The notes beneath the pieces were generated by a model. It saw only the letters and a program-made list of their open reading frames with translations. It ran no database searches and was not told where the DNA came from. Positions 23,549 to 32,782 of a DNA stretch of 45,844 nt are shown here, piece after piece. A program made the position numbers and the translations under genes. This DNA comes from Candidatus Rokuibacteriota bacterium (GTDB taxonomy: Bacteria > Methylomirabilota > Methylomirabilia > Rokubacteriales > CSP1-6): positions 1-45,844 of the forward strand of contig QHRW01000089.1 of NCBI GenBank assembly GCA_003220265.1. Reading direction: 5' to 3'. Position 1 is the first letter of the stretch; every line of letters begins with the position of its first letter.

Positions 23549-25840
23549 TCCGGTCAGCAGTGCATGCAAGCGGCTTGCGGTGACGGGGACCTCGTGGATC
23601 GTCACGCCGAGGTCGGCCACGGCATCCTCGATCGCGTTGGCGATGACGGCCGCGCCGGGAATGGCGCCGCTCTCGCCGACACCCTTGATGCCGAGCGGGT
23701 TGATCACCGAGGCGTGCTCGTCGAGCGCGACGGCCAGGGGCGGCAGGTCGTCGGCGCGCGGCACCGCGTAGTCCATGAAGCTGCCGGTGAGGAGCTGGCC
23801 CTCGGCGTCGTAGACGATCTCCTCGAGCAGCCCGGCCGCCAGGCCCTGGACGGCGCCGCCCTGCAGCTGGGCCTCGACGATCATCGGGTTGATGGCGCGG
23901 CCGGGGTCGTGAACGATCGCGTAGGCCACGAGCCGCGTGGCGCCCGTCTCCACGTCCACCTCGACGGCGGCGGCGTGCGTGCCGAACGCCCACGTGACCG
24001 TATCGGGATAGAAGTACGTGCACGCGTTGAGCGTGGGATCGGGGCCGCCGCGCAGCGCCTTGGACTTGACCGCGGCGTGCGCCAGCCGCCCAAGCGGCAG
24101 CGCGCGATCGGGCAGGCCGGCCACGAACGCACGGCTGCCCTCGATGCGCACGTCCTCCGGCGCGCACTCCAGCAATTCGGCCGCGACGCGCGCGGCCTTG
24201 GTGCGCACCTCGCGCGCCGCGCCGGCCACGGCGGGCCCGGCGTTGGCGGCCACGCGGCTGCCGCCCGTGCCCATGCCGATGGGGAAGCGCTCGGTGTCGC
24301 CGCCCACGACGGTCACGTCCTCGAAGCGCGCGCCCAGCTCGCCCGCGGCCACCTGCGCGAGCGTCGTGGCGTGGCCCTGGCCCTGCGCGGCGACGCCGAT
24401 CAGCACGTAGACCTTGCCACTCGGATCGACGCGCACGGTGGCGCCCTCATAGGGACCGAGGCCCGTGCCCTGCGCGTAGCACGCCACGCCGACGCCGATG
24501 CGTCGCGTGCGGCCCGCCTGCGCCTTCTGGCGCCGGCGCCAGCCGTCATAGTCGAGCAGCGTAAGCGCGCGCTCGAACGCCGCCGGGAAATCGCCGGGGT
24601 CGTAGGTGACGTGCACGCCGTCCTTGTACGTGGTGCCGGGCTTGTAGGGCATCTCCTCGGGGCGCACGAGGTTGCGGCGGCGCAGCTCGGCGGGATCGAG
24701 ACCCAGCTTGCGCGCGGCCAGGTCCATCAGCCGCTCCATCACGAACACGGCCTCCGGACGGCCGGCGGCGCGGTAGGCGGCGTTGAGCGTCTTGGTGGTG
24801 ACGACGCTGCGGCCCGCGCCGCGATAAGCCGGCACGCGATACGGGCCCGGCATGTGATTGACCGTGTTGGCGGTGAGGCCGTCGCCCTGCGCGGGGTAGG
24901 CGCCGACGTCGGCCACGAAGGACGTCTCCAGCGCGACGATGCGGCCCTCGCGCGTGAGGCCGAGGCGCGCGTCGTGCGTCTGCTCGCGGTCGTGGCCGAG
25001 CGCCATGAAATCCTCGCGCCGGCCTTCGAGCCACTTCACCGCGCGGTTCAGCCGCCGCGCGGCCGCGGCCACGAGAATCTCGTCCGGATAGACGTCGCCC
25101 TTGGGGCCGAAGCCGCCGCCGACGTCGGGCACCAGCACGCGCACGCTCTCGGCCGGGATGCCGAGCGTACCGGCGATGGCGTCGCGCAGGCGGTACGGAT
25201 TCTGGATCGAGGCCCAGATCGTCAGCGTGCCGGCCTCGCGATCCGGCCACGCGATGGCGCCGCGCGGCTCGATGGGCACGGCCGCGAGCCGGGGATGGTG
25301 GAAGCGCCCGCCCACCGTGACGTCGGCGCGCGCGAAGGCGGCCTCGGCGTCACCGACGGTCGCGCCCACGGGCAGCGTGCTGTTGTCCGTCCAGCCGTCG
25401 TGCACGCGCGCGGGCGAGGCGAGCGCCGCGTCCGTCGTCGCCAGCGGCGGCAGGGGGTCGTACTCGACCTCGACGGCCTCGAGCGCGTCGGCGAGCCGGT
25501 AGGCGTCCTCGGCGATCACGACGGCGATGGGCTCGCCCACGTAACGCACGCGGCCGGCGGCGAGCAGGGGGACGCCGAACGGCTTGCCCTTGTGGCTGCC
25601 GCCCCACGCCGCCGGGATCGTGCGCGCGAGGTCGGCGAGGTCGGCCGCGCTCCACGCCGCGAGGACGCCGGGGCGCTTGCGGACGTCCTTCAGGTTCACG
25701 GCGCGCAGGCGGGCGTGCGCGTGGAGGCTGCGCACGACGCCCAGGCGCGCCGCGCTCGCCCGCTCGATGTCGTCCACGAACCGCCCGGCTCCACGAAGGA
25801 GCCGGGCGTCTTCTTTCCGCTTCGGCGATTCGCCGAGCAA
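23519..25840 (-). CDS. Molybdopterin-binding large subunit, xanthine-dehydrogenase/CoxL family
   Basis: 773 aa. Family motifs: RKEDARLLRGAGRFVDDI, VRYVGEPIAVVIAE, VPDVGGGFGPKGDVYPDE, GQGHATTLAQVAAGEL and GVGESGAIPG with the catalytic Glu. The active-site loop reads AAYRAAGRPEA, not the AYRCSFR of true aerobic CO dehydrogenase, so CO oxidation is unlikely. No FAD-binding or 2Fe-2S subunit gene is adjacent; partners must lie elsewhere. The start (TTG 25840, 1 nt after the upstream stop) is weak. The last residues (NRRGRGEPS) are encoded by the tandem repeat that has invaded the 3' end. Confidence 0.9.
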   Translation of the reverse strand: MLGESPKRKEDARLLRGAGRFVDDIERASAARLGVVRSLHAHARLRAVNLKDVRKRPGVLAAWSAADLADLARTIPAAWGGSHKGKPFGVPLLAAGRVRYVGEPIAVVIAEDAYRLADALEAVEVEYDPLPPLATTDAALASPARVHDGWTDNSTLPVGATVGDAEAAFARADVTVGGRFHHPRLAAVPIEPRGAIAWPDREAGTLTIWASIQNPYRLRDAIAGTLGIPAESVRVLVPDVGGGFGPKGDVYPDEILVAAAARRLNRAVKWLEGRREDFMALGHDREQTHDARLGLTREGRIVALETSFVADVGAYPAQGDGLTANTVNHMPGPYRVPAYRGAGRSVVTTKTLNAAYRAAGRPEAVFVMERLMDLAARKLGLDPAELRRRNLVRPEEMPYKPGTTYKDGVHVTYDPGDFPAAFERALTLLDYDGWRRRQKAQAGRTRRIGVGVACYAQGTGLGPYEGATVRVDPSGKVYVLIGVAAQGQGHATTLAQVAAGELGARFEDVTVVGGDTERFPIGMGTGGSRVAANAGPAVAGAAREVRTKAARVAAELLECAPEDVRIEGSRAFVAGLPDRALPLGRLAHAAVKSKALRGGPDPTLNACTYFYPDTVTWAFGTHAAAVEVDVETGATRLVAYAIVHDPGRAINPMIVEAQLQGGAVQGLAAGLLEEIVYDAEGQLLTGSFMDYAVPRADDLPPLAVALDEHASVINPLGIKGVGESGAIPGAAVIANAIEDAVADLGVTIHEVPVTASRLHALLTGNRRGRGEPS

Positions 25841-25841
25841 G

Positions 25842-26513
25842 CTAGCCGACGTGCTGGCGGAAGAAGTCGATCGTCCGCTGGCGCGCGAGCTTGGCGCTCT
25901 CCGGGTGGAACGAGCCGCGCTCGTCGCAGGCGAAGCCGTGGCCGGCAGGGTAGATGTGCATGGGGATCTTCGGATGCTGGGCCTTGATGCGATCCCAGTG
26001 GTCCTTGGGAATCGACTGGTCGGTCTCGCCGAAGTGGAAGATCACCGGGCACTTCGGCTGCTCGCCCGCCGTGTCGGCCACGCCGCCTCCGTAGAAGGAG
26101 GCCGCGGCCGCCACGCCGTCGATCCGCGTGGCCGCGAGCCAGGCTATCGTCCCGCCGAAGCAGTAGCCCACCACGCCCACCTTGAGGCCGGCCTTCTGCA
26201 GCTCCTTGACCGCCGCGCGGACGTCCATCACCGCGTGGTCGATCTGCAGCTTGCCGCGCACGGCGCGGCCGCGCTCGATGTCGGCCGGCTCGTAGCCGGT
26301 CTCGAAGCCGCGCTCCACGCGATCGAACAGCGCGGGCGCGATGGCCACGTAGCCGTCGGCGGCGAAGCCGTCAGTGACGTTCCGGATGTGATGGTTGACG
26401 CCGAAGATTTCCTGGACGACGACGAGCCCGCCGCGGGGCTTGCCGGACGGCGTGGCGCGGTAGGCGGACAGCTTGAAGCCGTCCTCGGCGGTCAGCGTGA
26501 GCGTCTCTCCCAT
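25842..26513 (-). CDS. Dienelactone hydrolase family protein
   Basis: 223 aa alpha/beta hydrolase with the Cys-Asp-His triad of dienelactone hydrolases: VGYCFGGTIAWL (Cys nucleophile), HFGETDQSIP (Asp) and YPAGHGFACDE (His). EIFGVNHHIRNVTDGFA is the usual N-terminal signature. Classical members open dienelactones in chloroaromatic breakdown, but most bacterial homologues have unknown substrates. AGGAGG precedes the ATG. The oxidase gene follows 1 nt after the stop, suggesting one transcript. Confidence 0.92.
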   Translation of the reverse strand: MGETLTLTAEDGFKLSAYRATPSGKPRGGLVVVQEIFGVNHHIRNVTDGFAADGYVAIAPALFDRVERGFETGYEPADIERGRAVRGKLQIDHAVMDVRAAVKELQKAGLKVGVVGYCFGGTIAWLAATRIDGVAAAASFYGGGVADTAGEQPKCPVIFHFGETDQSIPKDHWDRIKAQHPKIPMHIYPAGHGFACDERGSFHPESAKLARQRTIDFFRQHVG

Positions 26514-26570
26514 GGTGTCCTCCTGGTCGGGGCTGAGCCCGTCCCATGCAAACACGCCGGGAGGCTTTGA

Positions 26571-26900
26571 TCAAGCGGCGGCCGCGTCCTCCCCGGCGGC
26601 GAGCCGGGCGCGCTGATGCGCGAGCCAGTGGGCGCCATTGTCCGCCGAGGTGAGCCCGGCCAGCACGTCGGCGAGCGCTTCGACGAGCGCCTCGAGCCGC
26701 TCGGGCGTCGTCTCGTCCAGCGCGGCCAGCCGCGCCACCTCGCGCCAGCGCTCGCTCTCCGTGCGCGCGGTGTCGGCGGGCAGGAGCGTGGCGAGGCCGT
26801 CGGCAAGCGACTTGAGATCAGCGATGAGGTCCGTGGTGCGCCGGATCGCGAGCGAAACCTGCTCGCGCAGCGCGTCGGCTTGCCTGGGCGTGGAGGCCAT
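26571..26900 (-). CDS. Small all-helical hypothetical protein
   Basis: 109 aa, soluble, Ala/Leu/Arg-rich and predicted mainly helical: ADALREQVSLAIRRTTDLIA, LADGLATLLPADTA, ALVEALADVLAGL. No signal peptide, cysteines or recognised motif. ATG at 26900 or, nine codons less likely, ATG at 26918. No strong ribosome site. Lies between murB (upstream on this strand) and the dienelactone hydrolase. I do not know its function. Confidence 0.6.
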   Translation of the reverse strand: MASTPRQADALREQVSLAIRRTTDLIADLKSLADGLATLLPADTARTESERWREVARLAALDETTPERLEALVEALADVLAGLTSADNGAHWLAHQRARLAAGEDAAAA

Positions 26901-26988
26901 GCTCGGCCACCGGAGCAACCGCCATACCAGCCAGATTGCGAACGACCCCCTCGTTATCCCGGGGAGTCGCTTTCCTTGGTCTCGTGTC

Positions 26989-28074
26989 TCACTTCAGGGG
27001 TGCACCCCACCACGTTTCCGCGGAAACGTCGCCGCGCTCGGCGCCCCAGAACACGGGCTCGGGTGACAGCCGGACGCCGAAGCGCTGCTCGACCCGATCT
27101 TGCACGCGGCGGGCGAAGGCCAGCACGTCGGCCGTGCGGGCGCCGTCGTGCGCGACGATGGCCAGGGTATGGCGGGTGGAGAGGCCGACGGCGCCGGCGC
27201 GCTCCCCGCGCGTGAAGCCCGCGCGCTCGATCAGCCAGGCTGCCGAGAGCTTCACGCGGCCGTCGGGCTGGCGCCAGCGCGGCATCGCGGGATCGGCGGC
27301 GCGCGCGGTGATCGCCTCGGCCTGCGCGGGCTCGACGATAGGGTTGAGGAAGAAGGAGCCGCACGAGCGCCGGTTGGGATCGGCGGGATCGTCGAGCACC
27401 ATCGACTTGCCGCGGCGGATCGTCAGCACGGCCGCGCGCGTGTCGGCCAGCGTCGCGCCACGACCGGCCAGGTGGCGCTGTACGTCGGCATACGTCAGCG
27501 TCGGTGCGCCGCCCGCACGCAGGCGGTACGTCACGGCCAGCACGACGAAGCGCCCTGGGGTCTGGCGCTTGAAGACGCTGTCGCGATACGCGAAGCCGCA
27601 GTCGGCCGCGGCGATCTCGGCCACCTCGCCCGTCGTCGTGTCGAGCGCGCGCACCGCGATCACGGTGTCGCTGACTTCCTGGCCGTAGGCGCCCACGTTC
27701 TGGATCGGCGTGGCGCCGACGAGCCCGGGGATCCCGCTCAGGCACTCGAGCCCCGCCCAGCCGCGCTCCACGGTGGTGGCCACGAAACGATCCCACGGCT
27801 CGCCGGCGGCGGCGGTGACCTCGACGGCACCGCCGCGCTCGCGATGCGTGATGCCGCGCAGGACGATGCGGACGACGAGCGCGTCCACGCCGGCCTCGGC
27901 CACGACGAGATTGGAGCCGCCGCCCAGCACGCGCAGCGGCACGCCGCGCTCGCGCGCCCACGCGTGCGCGGAGCGCACCGTGGCCTCGTCGGCGGCCTCC
28001 ACGAACCAGCGCGCGGCGCCGCCCACGCCGAGCGTGGTCAGCGGCGCCAGCGGGACGCGCTCGCTGACGGTCAC
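26989..28074 (-). CDS. murB: UDP-N-acetylmuramate dehydrogenase (UDP-N-acetylenolpyruvoylglucosamine reductase)
   Basis: 361 aa flavoenzyme reducing the enolpyruvyl group in peptidoglycan precursor synthesis. Motifs: LTTLGVGGAARWFVE, VLGGGSNLVVA (FAD), SGIPGLVGATPIQNVGAYGQ, CGFAYRDSVFK, SCGSFFLNPIV (proton-donor Ser) and SPEPVFWG (C-terminal Glu). Type I (E. coli-like) by the loop pattern. The GTG start overlaps the pdxH stop as GTGA. It is isolated from any mur/fts cluster. Confidence 0.95.
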   Translation of the reverse strand: MTVSERVPLAPLTTLGVGGAARWFVEAADEATVRSAHAWARERGVPLRVLGGGSNLVVAEAGVDALVVRIVLRGITHRERGGAVEVTAAAGEPWDRFVATTVERGWAGLECLSGIPGLVGATPIQNVGAYGQEVSDTVIAVRALDTTTGEVAEIAAADCGFAYRDSVFKRQTPGRFVVLAVTYRLRAGGAPTLTYADVQRHLAGRGATLADTRAAVLTIRRGKSMVLDDPADPNRRSCGSFFLNPIVEPAQAEAITARAADPAMPRWRQPDGRVKLSAAWLIERAGFTRGERAGAVGLSTRHTLAIVAHDGARTADVLAFARRVQDRVEQRFGVRLSPEPVFWGAERGDVSAETWWGAPLK

Positions 28075-28697
28075 GGCATCAGGCGCGTGGCGCGCCACGG
28101 CCCACCCGTCCAGGCCTCGCCCGCCTGCGTGAGCGTGCGCGTCCAGCGCGCGCGATCGTGCACGCGCGCGGGCTGGCCCGCCCACAGCTCCACGCGCTCG
28201 GCCCACACGCGATAGCCGCCCCAGCGCGGCGGCCGCGGCACCTCATCCATATATTGCTGGCCGGCCTCGGCCACGCGGGCCAGCAGCTCCGCGCGCCCGG
28301 CGAGCGGGCGCGACTGCAGGCTGGCGACGGCGGCCACGCGCGCGTCGCGCGGACGCGTGGCCCAGTAACGATCGGAGTCGGCGTCGGGCGCCAGCGTGAC
28401 GGGGCCGTCCACGCGCACCTGGCGCTCGAGCCCTTCCCAGTGGAAGACGAGCGCGGCCTGCGGCTGCTCGGCCAGGTCGCGGCCCTTGTCGCTCTCGCGG
28501 TCGGTGTAGAAGACGAGCCAGCCGGCGCGGACGTCGAAGCCTCGGCAGATGACCATGCGCGCCGCCGCCCGCCCCTCGGGCGTGACGGTCGCCAGTGTCA
28601 TGGCCGTCGCGTTCCTGGCGACGGCCGCGGCCTCTTTCAGCCAGGCCTCCACGAGCGGCAGCGGATCGTCGGGCAGGGGATCGGGAAGCGCGACCAC
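28071..28697 (-). CDS. pdxH: Pyridoxamine 5'-phosphate oxidase
   Basis: 208 aa FMN enzyme of vitamin B6 metabolism. Motifs: NATAMTLATVTPEGRAAARM, VFYTDRESDKGRDLAEQP, ALVFHWEGLERQVRVDGPV, LQSRPLAGRAEL and VPRPPRWGGYRVWAERVELW. The signature C-terminus usually ends R-L-x-P, here RLMP. GTG at 28697 gives the expected N-terminal length; TACACT lies 6 nt upstream and there is no Shine-Dalgarno. Divergent from the sirtuin with 54 bp between; pdxH and murB are coupled. Confidence 0.93.
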   Translation of the reverse strand: MVALPDPLPDDPLPLVEAWLKEAAAVARNATAMTLATVTPEGRAAARMVICRGFDVRAGWLVFYTDRESDKGRDLAEQPQAALVFHWEGLERQVRVDGPVTLAPDADSDRYWATRPRDARVAAVASLQSRPLAGRAELLARVAEAGQQYMDEVPRPPRWGGYRVWAERVELWAGQPARVHDRARWTRTLTQAGEAWTGGPWRATRLMP

Positions 28698-28703
28698 GAA
28701 GAG

Positions 28704-28709
28704 AGTGTA
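28704..28709 (-). promoter_or_regulatory. Candidate -10 element (TACACT) for pdxH-murB
   Basis: Minus-strand TACACT, CTCTTC, then GTG at 28697. With only 6 nt between box and start codon, the transcript would begin on the GTG. Confidence 0.4.
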
Positions 28710-28751
28710 TGCGCGCTTGCCCTGGACGTTAAAGTATGCGGCGATGAGCGG

Positions 28752-29450
28752 GTGGTCCTGACGGGGGCCGGCATCTCGACCGATTCCGGCATCCCCGACT
28801 TTCGCGGTCCCCAGGGCGTGTGGACGAAGAACCCCGAGGCCGAGAAGCAGGCCACGATCCAGCACTACGTGGCCGACAAGGACGTGCGCAAGCGCGCGTG
28901 GCAGAGCCGGCTCGAGACGTTCGGCCGGCGCGCCCAGCCCAACGCCGGCCACCAGGCGCTGGTGGCGCTCGAGCGGCGCGGCAAGCTCGACACGCTCATC
29001 ACCCAGAACGTGGATGGCCTGCACCAGGCCGCCGGCTCCACGCCCGCGCGCGTGGTCGAGGTGCACGGCACGACGCGCGAGGTCGTATGCCTGGCGTGCG
29101 GCGAGCGCGCGCCGATGGAGCGCGCGCTGGCGCGCGTGCAGGCCGGCGAGGACGATCCGCCGTGCCGCACGTGCGGCGGCATCCTGAAATCGGCGACGAT
29201 CTCCTTCGGCCAGGGCCTGGTGCCTGAGGACATCGCGCGCGCCGACCGCGCCGCGCGGAACTGCGATCTCATGCTGGCCATCGGCACCAAGCTCTCCGTA
29301 TGGCCGGTGGCCGGCGTGGTGCCCGCCGCCAAGGAATCCGGCGCTCGCGTCGTCATCCTCAATGCCGAGCCGACGGAGATGGACATGCTTGCCGATGTCG
29401 TGCTGCGCGGGTCGATCAGCGAGATCCTGCCCCGGCTCGTCGGCCAGTAA
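28752..29450 (+). CDS. cobB: NAD-dependent protein deacetylase, sirtuin family
   Basis: 232 aa. Motifs: [18 protein letters not shown] (NAD), [21 protein letters not shown] with the catalytic His, and a zinc site in VCLACGE and CRTCGG. Removes acyl groups from lysines using NAD. The shortest credible start, GTG at 28752, places the GAG motif at residue 5, so the usual 10-15 residue N-terminal helix is missing; no alternative start is in frame before the divergent pdxH. TAAAGT (28730-28735) may be its -10 box. Confidence 0.9.
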   Translation: MVLTGAGISTDSGIPDFRGPQGVWTKNPEAEKQATIQHYVADKDVRKRAWQSRLETFGRRAQPNAGHQALVALERRGKLDTLITQNVDGLHQAAGSTPARVVEVHGTTREVVCLACGERAPMERALARVQAGEDDPPCRTCGGILKSATISFGQGLVPEDIARADRAARNCDLMLAIGTKLSVWPVAGVVPAAKESGARVVILNAEPTEMDMLADVVLRGSISEILPRLVGQ

Positions 29451-29533
29451 CGCGCGGCTCTCCGGACAGTTTCTGGCCAGCCAAACCGCCGATTGGTTAA
29501 CGTTTGCGATTTGGTACGTGAATTGCCATCCTG

Positions 29534-30175
29534 ATGAGTGTGACTTCGACAGACGGACCGGGAGGTCTCGCCGTCGGAGACGTCGCGCCGCCGTTCGCGT
29601 TGCCCTCGCTGCGCGGCGCGATGGTCGATCTCACCAGCTACCGCGGCAGGCGCAACGTCGTCGTCTGGTTCTCGCGCGGCTTCACGTGTCCGTTCTGCCG
29701 CGCCCACACCGACGGGATGCGGGCCGGCTATCGTGAGCTGCAGGCCGCCGACACCGAGGTGATCCAGGTCGCGCCCAACCTCCTCGACGCCGCGCGGCGG
29801 TTCTTCGGCCCCACGCCGCTGCCGTTCCCGTTCATCTGCGATCCCGACAAGCGGCTCTACGCGGTGTACGGGCTGGGCGAGCGCGGCGCGCTGGAAGCGA
29901 CCAGGACGGCCGTGGTGAGCTTCGCCCACGCCTTCACGCACGGCGACACGACCAACCAGATCCGCGGCGCCTACTTCGACGTCATGAACCGCAACTTCCT
30001 GCGCCGCCTGCACCACCACGCCTCGTCGGCGCTCGACCAGGGCATGTTTCTCGTGGACAAGCAGGGCGTGATCCGCCACCGCGCCATCGTCGGTCCCATC
30101 GATCCGGTGCCCGGCGGCGCCGACCTCGCCAGGCTCGCGCGCGTCCACTGTGGAGAGACGCCGGCGGCGCGATGA
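29534..30175 (+). CDS. Redoxin / AhpC-TSA family thioredoxin-fold protein
   Basis: 213 aa. [14 protein letters not shown] opens the peroxiredoxin-like fold; the active site is [12 protein letters not shown], with two cysteines as C-P-F-C rather than a lone peroxidatic Cys. An insertion (about 120-165) includes [11 protein letters not shown] and a His-rich HHH. No signal peptide, so cytoplasmic. It overlaps the sensor kinase start by 4 nt, suggesting it reports redox or peroxide state to that kinase (inference). The 83 bp upstream are clearly AT-richer, likely promoter DNA. Confidence 0.85.
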   Translation: MSVTSTDGPGGLAVGDVAPPFALPSLRGAMVDLTSYRGRRNVVVWFSRGFTCPFCRAHTDGMRAGYRELQAADTEVIQVAPNLLDAARRFFGPTPLPFPFICDPDKRLYAVYGLGERGALEATRTAVVSFAHAFTHGDTTNQIRGAYFDVMNRNFLRRLHHHASSALDQGMFLVDKQGVIRHRAIVGPIDPVPGGADLARLARVHCGETPAAR

Positions 30176-31710
30176 GCCAGGCCGAGCGGCTGACGCGCCT
30201 CGGGGAGATCCTCGTCGAGCTCTCGCGCTCGCCCATCCCCACGCACTTCTTCCAGACGCTCGGCGACGAGGCGGGCTCGGTCGTGCCGTTCGATTACCTG
30301 GCGCTGTGCCTGCAGGACGACGACAAGCGCGGCTACCTCGTGCACTCGCTCTCCCCGCTGGCCGGTGGCGCCATTGCCGCGCGCGTGTTCGAGCCGCACG
30401 AGGGCCTGCCCGGACGCGTCATCCGCGAAGGGCGCGCCACCGTCGTCGCCGACCTCATGGCGCCCGACGAGAGCGTGCTCGACCTGGAGGGCGTCCTGAC
30501 CGCCGCCGGGCTCACCACGGCGCTCATCGTGCCGGTGCGCCGCGGCTTCGAGGTGCTGGGAGCGCTGCTGTTCGCCGGCCGCGCGCCGATCCTCTATGGC
30601 GCCGAGGACGTTCAGATCGCCACGCTGCTGGCGGCCGGCCTGTCCTCGTCGCTCGAGACGTCGATGGCCTACCAGGCGCTGGCCGACGAGCGCAGCACGC
30701 TGGCGGCCGTGCTCGCCAGCACCTCCGACGCGGTGATCATGGTGAACCAGTCCGGGGTCGTGCTGCTCGCCAACGGCGCCGTGCGGCCGATGCTGGGCCT
30801 GGCCTCCGATCAGATCACCGGCCGCCCCCTCCTGGAGGCGGTGGACTACGTGCCGCTGCGCCAGCTCTTCGCGGCCGGCCGGCCGGGGGCCTCCGAGCTG
30901 CCGCTGCCCGACGGGCGCGTGGCCCAGGCGAGCATGGTGCCGGTCACGACGCCCTTCGGCGAGCCGGTGGGGCTGGCCGTGATCCTGCGCGACATCTCGC
31001 TGCTCAAGAACCTCGAGCAGATGAAGAACGAGTTCGTCAACACGGTCTCGCACGATCTGAAGAGCCCGATCACCGTCATCGCCGGCCTCGCCGACCTCAT
31101 GATGCGCTCGGACCCGCGCGACCCGCGCTTCAAGTCGCGCTGCGAGGACATCCGCGAGACGGCCCAGCACATGTCGGAGCTGGTGACCGATCTGCTCGAC
31201 CTCGGCAAGATCGAGGCGGGCCTGGAGGCCGGCCGCGAGGAGGCCGATCTCGTCGCGCTGATCCGGGAAGCGGCGCGCATCGTCGGCGCCCACGCCGAGG
31301 CCAAGTCCATCGCGCTCGACGTGCAGACGCCGCCGGAGGCGGAGACGATCGCGGCACGCTCGCGCATCCGCCAGGCGCTCGTCAACCTGCTCGACAACGC
31401 CGTGAAGTACACCCCGGACGGCGGGCGGGTGACGCTGTGGGCGGCCTTCTCGGCGGGCGCTCAGGGCCCGGAGACACTCACGATCCGCATCACCGACACG
31501 GGCATCGGCATTCCGGCGCGCGACCTGCCGCACGTCTTCGACAAGTTCTTCCGCGTGAAGAGCGACGCCACGCAGGCGACGACCGGCACCGGCCTGGGCC
31601 TGGCCATCACCAAGAGCATCGTGGAGGCGCACGGCGGCCGCATCCGCGTGGAGAGCGTCGAGGGTGCGGGGACGACGTTCGTGGTGGAGCTGCCGCTGCT
31701 GAAGGCCTGA
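30172..31710 (+). CDS. Cytoplasmic sensor histidine kinase (GAF-PAS-HisKA-HATPase)
   Basis: 512 aa without transmembrane helices. GAF about 10-165, PAS about 175-280, HisKA with H294 in [14 protein letters not shown], then the ATPase: N box [15 protein letters not shown]1 [12 protein letters not shown] box [11 protein letters not shown]2 TGTGLGLAI. Autophosphorylates and passes phosphate to a response regulator, but none is encoded beside it. The ATG overlaps the redoxin stop (ATGA), so the two are made together. Confidence 0.95.
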   Translation: MSQAERLTRLGEILVELSRSPIPTHFFQTLGDEAGSVVPFDYLALCLQDDDKRGYLVHSLSPLAGGAIAARVFEPHEGLPGRVIREGRATVVADLMAPDESVLDLEGVLTAAGLTTALIVPVRRGFEVLGALLFAGRAPILYGAEDVQIATLLAAGLSSSLETSMAYQALADERSTLAAVLASTSDAVIMVNQSGVVLLANGAVRPMLGLASDQITGRPLLEAVDYVPLRQLFAAGRPGASELPLPDGRVAQASMVPVTTPFGEPVGLAVILRDISLLKNLEQMKNEFVNTVSHDLKSPITVIAGLADLMMRSDPRDPRFKSRCEDIRETAQHMSELVTDLLDLGKIEAGLEAGREEADLVALIREAARIVGAHAEAKSIALDVQTPPEAETIAARSRIRQALVNLLDNAVKYTPDGGRVTLWAAFSAGAQGPETLTIRITDTGIGIPARDLPHVFDKFFRVKSDATQATTGTGLGLAITKSIVEAHGGRIRVESVEGAGTTFVVELPLLKA

Positions 31711-31729
31711 CGCGCCTGCGCGGGCCTCT

Positions 31730-32782
31730 TCAGCGGGCGGTCGGCGTCGCGCGCGCCCAGCGATCGGGCGGGACGGCGGCGAAGACGGCCTGCGCGGTCT
31801 CGTCGAAAGTCCGGGTGAGCGTCGTGAGCAGCGCCCGGCGCAGCAGCGCGTTGTACCAGCGGCCGACCTCCGTGCTCTCGAACTCCACGTAACGCTCCAG
31901 CTCCTCGTCGCTCAGCGTCCGGTAGGTGTAGAGCATGGAGACGATGGTCGCCTGCCGCAGCGTGACGGCGGCGCCCGCCCGGACCTCCTCGGCCTGGCTC
32001 TCGATCTGGCGGCGCGAGGGCCGGCGGCCGCCGCCCGCGTTGAGGGCAATGGCCCGCGTGACGCTGCTCGAGAGCGCCGCCGTGACGTCGGCCGAGACGT
32101 CGCTGGCGCCGCTGACCCAGTCCAGGCGCTCCACGAGCTGGCGGCGTCGCTCGGACGGCGGCTTCGCCGCCACCGTGGCGCCGAACTCGGCGAGCTCGCG
32201 GTCGTGCTCCGGATCCGCGGTGGCGATTTCGAGCGCCGCGACCTTCCGGCCCAGCGGCGAGCGCAGCCAGCGAAGCTTCGCCTCGAGCTTCGCGCGGTCC
32301 AGGCCGCGGGCGAACTCCTCCTTCGCCAGCTGGTAGACCGTGTCGGGATGGAACGTGCGGGCGACGATGCGCTCGATGGTCACCTGCGCGGGCGCCAGCA
32401 CCTGTCCCTTGGCCGGGCGGAACTCGCGCGCCAGGCGCGCCGTGAGACCGGCGAGCTGGCGCTTCGTGCCCGTGAGCTCGAACAGGACGTCGAGGGTGAC
32501 GGGGCCGCTCGGCGCCGGCTCCGCCGGCGTGGCGATGGCCGCGCGCATTGGGATCGGCGCCGGCGCCGGCACCGCGAGGGGCGCCGTCACGGTTGCCATC
32601 ACCACGGGCGGCTCCGCCGCCGGCTCTGCCGCGGGCGCCACCGGGTGCGCGGACGGCTGCGGCGCGCGGTCGGAATAGTTGATGACGCCGTCGGCGTCGA
32701 TCCAGCGATGGACCTCGGCGCTCGCCGGCGAGGCGGCGGCGAGCGCAGCGGCCACGACGAGCACGGCCAGACGTTCAGTCAT
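31730..32782 (-). CDS. DUF4124-containing secreted protein
   Basis: 350 aa. Signal peptide (LAVLVVAAALAAASPASA), then the DUF4124 motif VHRWIDADGVINYSDRAP, a long Pro/Ala linker (about 40-95) and a helical domain to the end (TVYQLAKEEFARGL, LSDEELERYVEFEST) resembling DUF2059-like periplasmic helices. Periplasmic, role unknown. The ATG lies within the preceding gene (8-nt overlap ATGACTGA), so it is the last gene of a four-gene operon. Confidence 0.8.
   Translation of the reverse strand: MTERLAVLVVAAALAAASPASAEVHRWIDADGVINYSDRAPQPSAHPVAPAAEPAAEPPVVMATVTAPLAVPAPAPIPMRAAIATPAEPAPSGPVTLDVLFELTGTKRQLAGLTARLAREFRPAKGQVLAPAQVTIERIVARTFHPDTVYQLAKEEFARGLDRAKLEAKLRWLRSPLGRKVAALEIATADPEHDRELAEFGATVAAKPPSERRRQLVERLDWVSGASDVSADVTAALSSSVTRAIALNAGGGRRPSRRQIESQAEEVRAGAAVTLRQATIVSMLYTYRTLSDEELERYVEFESTEVGRWYNALLRRALLTTLTRTFDETAQAVFAAVPPDRWARATPTAR

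Noticed and set aside
23519..25840. Aerobic carbon monoxide dehydrogenase (CoxL form I)
   Set aside because: Lacks AYRCSFR and neighbouring CoxS/CoxM genes.
29451..29533. tRNA or small RNA in the AT-richer gap before the redoxin
   Set aside because: No cloverleaf or stable stem; the composition fits a promoter region.
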